Below are positions 1 to 4,389 of a stretch of 7,244 bases of DNA, piece by piece; the first letter of the stretch is position 1, and each line of letters begins with the position of its first letter. The DNA lies in NCBI GenBank assembly GCA_025355595.1, contig JANXZI010000632.1, positions 1 to 7,244 on the forward strand. Reading direction: 5' to 3'. The notes under the pieces are model-generated. The model saw only the letters and a program-made list of their open reading frames with translations, was not told the DNA's origin and ran no database searches. The position numbers and the translations under genes are program-made. Source of the stretch: Spartobacteria bacterium. Its GTDB lineage: Bacteria; Verrucomicrobiota; Verrucomicrobiia; Chthoniobacterales; Chthoniobacteraceae.

Positions 1-209
1 ATGCAGCGCAATACCACCAGCAGCGGCTTCCCCGTCTGCTTCGCCTTCGCCATGCCGGCCTTGAAGTCATTGTAAATCCACCGCGCATCGTATTCGAGCG
101 CGCTGCGATCCTTGCGCACCGCTCCCTCGCGATCCTTCACCGCTTCAGCAAAGGATGTGCATTGAAGTGTGAAGACGGAAAGGGCGAGGAGGGGGAGCCG
201 GGGATTCAT
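1..209 (-). CDS. Secreted thioredoxin-fold protein, N-terminal part (runs off left edge)
   Basis: Only the first 69 codons are present; the gene continues past base 1. Reading down from the ATG at 209, the protein starts with a signal peptide (hydrophobic core about residues 5-16, likely cut after the SFA at 19-21). A charged stretch (KDREGAVRKDRSALEYDARW, 25-44) follows, then an IYNDFKAGMAKAKQTGKPLLVVLRC segment at 45-69. A helix followed by a GKPLLVVL strand ending in Cys is how exported thioredoxin-like proteins enter their first beta strand before a CxxC centre. The active site itself would lie beyond the window, so the fold is inferred and the redox role unproven. C17 does not sit in a good lipobox (TLQC). 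No Shine-Dalgarno sequence precedes the ATG. The gene is divergent from the one at 517 and lies outside the list of long open frames because it is truncated. Confidence 0.6.
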   Translation of the reverse strand, partial: MNPRLPLLALSVFTLQCTSFAEAVKDREGAVRKDRSALEYDARWIYNDFKAGMAKAKQTGKPLLVVLRC

Positions 210-516
210 CGCACGGAATCTGGCGGACACACGGCGAGCGTTCAACACGCATTTGCCCGGCCTTCCACATGGTCCGTGTGCGGAAAATCACGCTCGGATA
301 TTCACCGCGCATTTGCGACGGCACCGGGCATGCACCGCATTTCACCTGCCGCCATCCACCGCTTTTCAAACTCCTGCCGCGATACACAACCCCTCAGATC
401 CGCACGCCCGCCGCGTCGCCGGACGAATAATCAGTTCTCCTTGCATTTTCTAAAATTCCATACAGCCTGCAACTAGACATCCTACGAATCATTTTCCATA
501 ATCCACTTCACATACC
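210..516. other. Divergent intergenic region, no gene seen
   Basis: This 307-base gap separates the minus-strand gene starting at 209 from the plus-strand gene starting at 517, so it should hold promoters for both. Overlapping short open frames on both strands have arginine- and histidine-rich, low-complexity translations and look like noise. The right end (about 431-516) is clearly more AT-rich than the rest. It contains TAAAAT at 451-456, which could be a -10 box for the 517 gene, but I cannot pair it with a convincing -35. No tRNA-like or strong hairpin structure was seen. Confidence 0.5.
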
Positions 517-936
517 ATGAAAACTCCTATTCTCCTTGTTGTGCTGGCCCTCGCTGGCAGCGCCGTTGCCGGCGTCACTTCCAGAGACATCGTTCAGTCC
601 TCCGATTCCGCGAGCTGCCGCACCCACCGATCCGACTGCGCAGGCATGAAGAGCACCGGGACTCCGGGCGCATACTATCGCTCGAATTTCTTCCGCAATG
701 CCGTTCTCGTCTGCAACGACACGCCCAATTTCATGACGTTCTTTGTCTATTTCGGCGACATGCCTGGGCCGAATGGCATTGATGGCATGGTCCGGATCGG
801 GGCCAACGTTTACCAAGTCACCGTGGAGCCTTACCGTAAGAGCTTCCTTGATCAAAGAAGCTCCTGCTATTGGGTCTCCGCGCGGCCGGGGAAATGGGGC
901 ATCGACCTTTCTGAACGCAGAATCGTGCGGGAGTAG
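517..936 (+). CDS. Small secreted cysteine-containing protein, function unknown
   Basis: The 139-residue product begins with a clean signal peptide: MKT, a hydrophobic stretch ILLVVLALAGSAVA, and probable cleavage after the AVA at 16-18. The mature part has four cysteines (C34, C41, C66, C117), an even number that would suit two disulfides after export. It has beta-like, aromatic-rich stretches (NFMTFFVYFGDMPG at 71-84, then VRIGANVYQVTVEPY at 92-106). I do not recognise the family. The ATG at 517 is chosen because it sits exactly at the signal peptide; the leader ends in a pyrimidine-rich stretch with no Shine-Dalgarno sequence. The gene is monocistronic, divergent from the 209 gene and convergent with the cytochrome gene that ends at 1042. 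The signal peptide and balanced composition favour a real gene over chance. Confidence 0.7.
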   Translation: MKTPILLVVLALAGSAVAGVTSRDIVQSSDSASCRTHRSDCAGMKSTGTPGAYYRSNFFRNAVLVCNDTPNFMTFFVYFGDMPGPNGIDGMVRIGANVYQVTVEPYRKSFLDQRSSCYWVSARPGKWGIDLSERRIVRE

Positions 937-1000
937 CCGAAAGGCTCACATGGCATAACGCGCTAGCCCGTCCCCGCCTACTTCAGCAAGGCCGGGCACT

Positions 1001-1044
1001 ACGGACGAATCATCAGTCCGTCCTTGAGCGAAAAATGGCGCTCA
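1001..1044. terminator. Tandem hairpins between convergent genes
   Basis: Two perfect six-pair hairpins lie between the converging genes. The first is ACGGAC (1001-1006) with GTCCGT (1016-1021) around a nine-base loop. The second is TGAGCG (1025-1030) with CGCTCA (1039-1044) around an eight-base loop, and it overlaps the stop codon of the minus-strand cytochrome gene. Read on the minus strand, the second loop holds a T-run. Neither stem is followed by a classic U-tract, so termination is inferred from position rather than a textbook motif. Confidence 0.35.
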
Positions 1045-1539
1045 GCGCTTCGGCATGGCGGTAAAGACATAGTCGCGCTTTGCCCCGCTGTGGCACCCGG
1101 CGCAGCCTTCCATCTTGGCCGTCTCCACCTTCCCATCCCGCCCCACGAAAAATAACCAGTCCCCAGTCTTTGGCGACGTACCGGCGGGTTGCTTGATCAT
1201 TCCCGTAACGAGAAGGGCAGCCGGGCGCGCAGTATTCTCGTCATACGTGAGCTTTTCCTTCACGAACACGCTGCCGGGAGCGAAATTACCTCTCGGCGCT
1301 TTCGCGGATTCGCTGCGGTAATGATGCACGTAGGCATGGACGTGCGGCCCATATTTTGCCCTGGCCGGACTGTCGTCGCACATCATTGCAAACTCCGGCC
1401 CGATAGACTTCGGCTTATCGGTCACTCTCGTCAGAGTCTTCGCGTAAGTTTTCGATACGGCCTCAGCGGTCGGGATAGGACCGTCCGCGCCGCTTGCGGT
1501 GAGGGCCGCGATGGAGATAATGATGAAGGCTGTTTTCAT
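1042..1539 (-). CDS. Periplasmic cytochrome P460-type c-heme protein
   Basis: The 165-residue product is exported and carries one c-type heme site, CAGCH, at 146-150 close to its C-terminus, followed by SGAKRDYVFT. A single CxxCH near the C-terminus followed by a DYVFT-like stretch, in a protein of this size, is the arrangement of the cytochrome P460 domain family. Upstream are GSVFVKEKL (89-97), which resembles the family's conserved GT/S-V-x-VKEK strand, and GDWLFFVGRDGKV (126-138). In the Nitrosomonas enzyme a lysine crosslinks to the heme and the protein oxidises hydroxylamine. K94 or K96 could be the counterpart here, but I cannot assign it or claim that activity; many family members have no known substrate. 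The start is placed at the ATG at 1539, giving the signal peptide MKTAFIIISIAALTASGA. A GTG six codons upstream (1557) would add SSCAS-type residues before it and is less likely. The gene is convergent with 517-936 and divergent from the 2066 cluster. Confidence 0.82.
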   Translation of the reverse strand: MKTAFIIISIAALTASGADGPIPTAEAVSKTYAKTLTRVTDKPKSIGPEFAMMCDDSPARAKYGPHVHAYVHHYRSESAKAPRGNFAPGSVFVKEKLTYDENTARPAALLVTGMIKQPAGTSPKTGDWLFFVGRDGKVETAKMEGCAGCHSGAKRDYVFTAMPKR

Positions 1540-1568
1540 AGAAGCGCAGGATGACACCCGTGGCCGCG

Positions 1569-1617
1569 ATTATCGCACCGACGGGCGTAAAAACATTGTC
1601 AAAAAAATGTCACGCCC
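1569..1617 (-). promoter_or_regulatory. Candidate promoter/operator of the P460 gene with nested dyad
   Basis: About 45-80 bases upstream of the cytochrome start lies a nested dyad. The outer arms are GGGCGT (1583-1588) and ACGCCC (1612-1617). The inner arms are ACATT (1593-1597) and AATGT (1606-1610). On the minus strand a perfect TTGACA occurs at 1602-1597 and a GATAAT at 1574-1569. Their spacing of 22 is too long for a standard sigma-70 promoter, so either one hexamer is fortuitous or an activator acts here. Symmetry and position suggest a regulatory site; the function is inferred. Confidence 0.3.
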
Positions 1618-1768
1618 GCTCCCCGACGACTCCAGCGACAGCCCACACGCGACGAGGTCCGGATTCTTCCCGGTCTTTGCGCAAACCCCAGGTAGGCGCT
1701 CCGGAGTCGCGCCAACCTTGCCGTCGGCGTCCGGCTGGCACCTTCATTCTCACACGCTGAGAGCATGG
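1610..1768. repeat. Probable dispersed intergenic repeat block
   Basis: From about 1738 down to 1610 all three minus-strand frames are open, one of them closing in VVGERA-stop at 1610-1612. None has a credible start, domain or composition of a real protein. The block is GC-rich, contains the self-complementary CTCCGGAG near 1698-1705 and several short GGCGC/GCGCC pairs, and sits alone in a long intergenic gap. Its translations (for example LRKDREESGPRR) feel like spurious proteins from repeated Verrucomicrobia intergenic sequence, but that is recollection, not a search. Only one copy lies in this window. The left boundary may extend into the T-rich dyad at 1583-1617, and the right boundary is uncertain. 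Confidence 0.3.
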
Positions 1769-2065
1769 CTCGTCTGAGATTCAGTTCGCTTGAAAAAAAC
1801 AGCCGCGGAAGTCGCCATTCATACTGCCGGAACGGGCGGAGAAACAAATAGCCAGCAACGTCCAAAATCTGCGCGGCACATAGGATGACCAGATCGGGCT
1901 GCTCAAGTGTGGCTGGATTAGCAGGCGCCGAATGCTTTGCCGAAATGTCATTTCCGCAAAAAATAACGCATCATGCGCACATCCAACGTGGCGGGTAGGA
2001 GCGATTCGTGGACGGAAACGCACTGCCAGTCAGCTTCCGATTAACTCCAAACCCAACCCAATCCC
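1769..2065. other. Intergenic region upstream of the 2066 cluster
   Basis: No gene is supported here. The open frames crossing it (for example minus 2023-1781) have arginine-rich, domain-free translations and no plausible leader. It is more AT-rich than its surroundings at about 1785-1800 and 1940-1970. The only structured part is the pair of palindromes at 1942-1977, listed separately. Confidence 0.5.
1937..1977 (+). promoter_or_regulatory. Two odd palindromes and weak promoter upstream of the 2066 cluster
   Basis: GAAATG-T-CATTTC (1942-1954) is a perfect 6+1+6 palindrome. CGCAT-C-ATGCG (1967-1977) is a perfect 5+1+5 palindrome. Their centres are 24 bases apart. A weak promoter can be drawn as TTGCCG (1937-1942), an 18-base spacer and AAATAA (1961-1966), which would put the first palindrome between the two hexamers, where a repressor could act. 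The site lies about 90-125 bases before the ATG at 2066 and would control the four-gene cluster. The promoter hexamers are poor matches; the palindromes are exact. Confidence 0.3.
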
Positions 2066-2191
2066 ATGCTCACGCTCCTCATCGCTCCTGTCGTGGCCGC
2101 CGCCGGTTATTCGCTCATCTATCTCCTCTTTGGAGGCGGCCTCGGCGGTGCGGTTCTCATCTTCATCATTGCGAAAATGCTCGGCAAGTAG
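2066..2191 (+). CDS. 41-residue hydrophobic membrane peptide
   Basis: The product is almost entirely hydrophobic: MLTLLIAPVVAAAGYSLIY, then LLFGGGLGGAVLIFIIAK and MLGK at the end. It could form one long membrane segment (about 16-36) preceded by a short hydrophobic one (2-13), separated by the GY at 14-15. The GGGLGG run at 23-28 offers helix packing or flexibility, and the two lysines (37, 41) would sit at a membrane face. Codon use is GC-rich at third positions (CTC, ATC, GCC, GGC), as in real genes nearby. The 306-residue gene begins 29 bases after its stop, so the two are probably cotranscribed. The function is unknown; small hydrophobic proteins of this kind beside stress genes are usually membrane modulators, but that is a guess. 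It lies in a different frame from the in-frame upstream extension of the next gene, and that extension has non-protein-like sequence, which supports this reading. Confidence 0.65.
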   Translation: MLTLLIAPVVAAAGYSLIYLLFGGGLGGAVLIFIIAKMLGK

Positions 2192-2220
2192 TCCGCCACC
2201 CCATTGCGATCTCCCTTCCC

Positions 2221-3141
2221 ATGAAAACTGAATTCTCAGCACCCGCGCATGCCGTCATTCATGACTTCCGCTCCCACGCTGACCGGTTTCCTTTCCTGAA
2301 CTGGAGCGCCATCATCGCCGGAACTGTGCTCGCCATGGCCGTCCATTTCTTCCTGGGCGCCTTGGGTGTCGGAGCCAGCCTGGCGATCTTCTCTCCGCTC
2401 ACGGATGCGCATCCGGGGGAAAATTTCAGCCTCGGCGCGGCCGTCGTGTGGTCCCTCTGCGCGCTGGTAGCCTTGGGATGTGGCGGGGTGCTCGCGGGTC
2501 GCTATTCGCATTCACTGCATGGCGGATTCGTGCATGGCATCCTCGTATGGAGCATCACCCTGGTCATTGCGCTCACCTTTGCTTCGATCGGCACCGGCAC
2601 CATTCTCGGAGGAGCGCTCAAAATCCTCGGCCAGGGGGCAGCCGTGACCGGGCAGGCGGCAGCCGCCGGCGTGGGTCAGGCGGCGACGGACGCTGCCAAA
2701 CGAACCGAGACGCAAACGGGCAGTTTCATTGATGAAGCCCTTCAGTCCATGCCCGCGGGTTCGCCTCAGGCCACTCGCGCCAAGCGCGAAGTCGGCTTCG
2801 CAGTTACCCGGCTTTTCGCGCCGGGCAACGACGTGAATTCGCCGGAAAACCGCCGTGCCGTCGTCAAAGCTCTCACCGACCATGCGGGCATGAACGAAGC
2901 GGACGCCACGAAGACCGTGGATGGATGGGCGACCTCCTATCGCAACCTTCAGTCGGAACTCGCTGCCATCAAGGCCCGGGCCGATGAACAGGCGCGCATC
3001 GCCGCAGACGAAATCTCAGGCCATCTCTCCGCCGCCGCCCTCTGGGCCTTCGTGGGGTTGCTCCTCGGCCTGCTCGTGAGCGCGGTGGGCGGAACTCTGG
3101 GTGCCCGCAGCGCGGTGCGCCACCACGGCACCGTCCATTGA
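2221..3141 (+). CDS. Four-segment membrane protein of unknown function
   Basis: The 306-residue product has a short cytosolic lead and the motif FLNWSAIIAGTVLA (25-38). This opens a first membrane region (about 28-57), followed by segments at about 72-93 (AAVVWSLCALVALGCGG) and 103-127 (FVHGILVWSITLVIALTFAS). After a glycine/alanine stretch comes a polar, helix-rich central domain (about 155-268), including ELAAIKARADEQARIAADE (246-264), which could form a coiled coil. A final membrane segment (about 270-295, ALWAFVGLLLGLLVSAVGG) closes it. The WSAIIAG entry resembles a bacterial membrane family often labelled PhnA-like, with no established biochemistry. The open frame reaches back to an ATG at 2008, but that extension overlaps the 41-residue gene and reads as arginine/histidine-rich noise, so the ATG at 2221 is preferred. 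It lies between the small membrane peptide and the DUF892 gene, suggesting a membrane stress role. Confidence 0.85.
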   Translation: MKTEFSAPAHAVIHDFRSHADRFPFLNWSAIIAGTVLAMAVHFFLGALGVGASLAIFSPLTDAHPGENFSLGAAVVWSLCALVALGCGGVLAGRYSHSLHGGFVHGILVWSITLVIALTFASIGTGTILGGALKILGQGAAVTGQAAAAGVGQAATDAAKRTETQTGSFIDEALQSMPAGSPQATRAKREVGFAVTRLFAPGNDVNSPENRRAVVKALTDHAGMNEADATKTVDGWATSYRNLQSELAAIKARADEQARIAADEISGHLSAAALWAFVGLLLGLLVSAVGGTLGARSAVRHHGTVH

Positions 3142-3205
3142 CGCCGCACAGACAGCCTTTTTCACGCGACTAACAACTGCCAAACACCACAACCAACAGC
3201 ATCCT

Positions 3206-3739
3206 ATGAACAAAACACTCGCAGACCTTTTCCTCGGCGAACTCCAAGATATCTATGACGCGGAGCACCGCATCACGAAGGCACTTCCTAAGCTGGTGAA
3301 GGCCGCCACTTCGCCGGAACTGCAGAAGGCGCTGACGAAACACCTCAAGGAAACCGAGGGGCAGATCGCCAAGTTGGCGCAAGTCTTCAAATCCATCGGC
3401 GAACCAGCTAAAGCGAAGAAGTGCGAGGCAACGGTCGGCCTGCTGGAGGAGGGGGACGAAATAGTGAAGGAGTTCAAGGGATCTCCCGCCATCAATGCGG
3501 CGATCATCTCCGCGGGGCAGAAGGTGGAGCACTATGAGATCGCCTCCTACGGCTGCCTCATCGAATGGGCCGGGATGCTCGGGCACGACAAGGCGGTGGG
3601 GCTGCTTCAGCAGATTCTCGATCAGGAAAAAGGCGCAGATGACAAGCTCACGGAACTCGCGCGCGCGGGCTCGAATGCGGAGGCATGCGATGGCGATGCC
3701 GAAGTCGTGGGGGTAGGAAAGAAGTCACGGCGCCCGTAA
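3206..3739 (+). CDS. DUF892/YciE-type ferritin-like protein
   Basis: The 177-residue product is a predicted four-helix bundle of the DUF892 (YciE/YciF) ferritin-like family. It opens with the hallmark LADLFLGELQDIYDAEHRI (5-23) and ALPKLVKAA, then LTKHLKETEGQIAKL (43-57), an acidic helix around EEGDEIVKEF (81-90), then KVEHYEIASYGCL (106-118) and the last helix with ILDQEKGADDKLTEL (137-151). Candidate di-metal ligands are E12 or E20, H46, E49, E108, E111 and E141, by analogy with ferritin-like carboxylate sites. The family is stress-induced in several bacteria; its reaction is not settled. Residues 158-177 (EACDGDAEVVGVGKKSRRP) form a tail beyond the usual end. An in-frame extension back to 3101 overlaps the previous gene; the ATG at 3206 starts exactly at the family's N-terminus. 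The gap to the gene before is 64 bases and to the gene after is 56. Confidence 0.92.
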   Translation: MNKTLADLFLGELQDIYDAEHRITKALPKLVKAATSPELQKALTKHLKETEGQIAKLAQVFKSIGEPAKAKKCEATVGLLEEGDEIVKEFKGSPAINAAIISAGQKVEHYEIASYGCLIEWAGMLGHDKAVGLLQQILDQEKGADDKLTELARAGSNAEACDGDAEVVGVGKKSRRP

Positions 3740-3795
3740 CCCTGCATGGCAGCTTCTCAACCCGCAAATCGGTACACCAATAAACCCAATCCATT

Positions 3796-4119
3796 ATGTC
3801 TTCCAAAACCAAGCACGTGATCAGTGAAGGCAAAGCCCCTGGTGCTAATGTCGCCCGAAAGGCAAGGACTCCGGCGAAGCGTTCTGTAACGAAGGTTCAA
3901 ACAGCCGTAAAAAATGATGTGGGAAAGGCTAAGCCCAGTGCCGATAGTACGACCAAGAAGGTTTCCGCCAAAGCCAAAGTCCACGGAAAGAAGCCAGCGG
4001 GCTTTGTCCAGAATATTAAGGAAAGCATTCACACGGGGATCGAGGCGGTGGGAGCATTTTTCCAGAAAATCACCCCCGACGCTCTGCTGCCGGATTCGGC
4101 AAAATCCAAGGGCACATAA
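3796..4119 (+). CDS. Lysine-rich histone H1-like protein
   Basis: The 107-residue product has two parts. Residues 1-67 are disordered and strongly basic, with about 15 lysines and 3 arginines against 3 acidic residues, spaced by Ala, Pro, Ser, Thr and Val in blocks such as KARTPAKRSVTK (22-33) and KKVSAKAKVHGKKP (54-67). This is the make-up of bacterial H1-like nucleoid proteins, which bind DNA without sequence specificity. Residues 69-99 (GFVQNIKESIHTGIEAVGAF at 69-88, then FQKITPDALLP) form a likely amphipathic helix, which pure H1 tails lack and which could mediate self-association, membrane contact or binding to a neighbour's product. Lysine codons make the gene less GC-rich than its neighbours. 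It is probably the last gene of the 2066-4119 cluster. DNA binding is inferred from composition; a role as an intrinsically disordered desiccation protein is an alternative. Confidence 0.75.
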   Translation: MSSKTKHVISEGKAPGANVARKARTPAKRSVTKVQTAVKNDVGKAKPSADSTTKKVSAKAKVHGKKPAGFVQNIKESIHTGIEAVGAFFQKITPDALLPDSAKSKGT

Positions 4120-4148
4120 CGAGAAGGCATGCCCAGATCATGAGGTGA

Positions 4149-4268
4149 CTCGCCCGGAAGTCCGGTGCGTTCATCAAGCGGGAAAAGCCAGATGTCGTAA
4201 TTGATGAGATGCTGGAACGCATCCTGATTTTCCGAAATCCCGAGGTTCTGAGAAAGGCGGACGAATAG
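4149..4268 (+). pseudogene. C-terminal remnant of a gene, possibly an AlgX/AlgJ-like SGNH protein
   Basis: After an in-frame TGA at 4146-4148, 39 sense codons run to a TAG at 4266-4268. The translation is protein-like: KSGAFIKREKPDVVIDEM (from the fourth residue), followed by LERILIFRNPEVLRKADE. The charged-then-hydrophobic pattern REKPDVVIDEMLER resembles the C-terminal end of AlgX/AlgJ-like SGNH hydrolase domains, where a REKPD-V-V-E strand precedes the last helix. No start codon or upstream domain can be found within the 30 bases back to the histone-like gene, so this looks like the tail left after a deletion or insertion. The family guess comes from memory of the motif only; chance coding-like sequence is the alternative. 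Confidence 0.35.
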
Positions 4269-4296
4269 CCGAAACTGCGGATCTTCGGCGATTCGT
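4261..4296 (+). terminator. Strong hairpin at the end of the gene remnant
   Basis: ACGAAT (4261-4266), one mismatch, then GCCGAA (4268-4273) pairs with TTCGGC (4284-4289), the opposite mismatch base, then ATTCGT (4291-4296). Twelve pairs with a single A/G mismatch surround a ten-base loop. It begins inside the last codons of the remnant at 4149-4268 and could have been that gene's terminator. It may now end transcription of the 2066-4119 cluster. No T-run follows, so it is either a factor-dependent terminator or an RNA-stabilising hairpin. Confidence 0.45.
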
Positions 4297-4389
4297 AATC
4301 GGGCAGCCGGGAGAATTGTTAACGCGAGGTAAATCCCGCTGCCGTCGCAGTGGCGCGCGGGTTATGCCTGCACGAGCCAGCCGCATTTC

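Noticed and set aside
162..476. Two overlapping small plus-strand frames and one minus-strand frame (387-145)
   Set aside because: They have low-complexity His/Arg/Pro translations, no signal peptide or motif and mutual overlap. They also overlap the signal-peptide region of the minus-strand gene at 209-1.
934..946. Four-pair AGCC/GGCT hairpin with GAAA loop over the stop of the 517 gene
   Set aside because: The stem is too short and cannot be extended. No T-run follows, so I would not call it a terminator.
1781..2023. An 80-codon minus-strand frame in the gap before the cluster
   Set aside because: Its composition is Arg/Phe/Ser-rich without domains or a credible leader, and it covers the palindromes that look regulatory.
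2008..2220. N-terminal extension of the 306-residue membrane protein to an ATG at 2008
   Set aside because: The extra 71 residues are Arg/His/Pro/Ser-rich with no structure. They overlap the 41-residue gene in another frame, and the ATG at 2221 gives a normal N-terminus.
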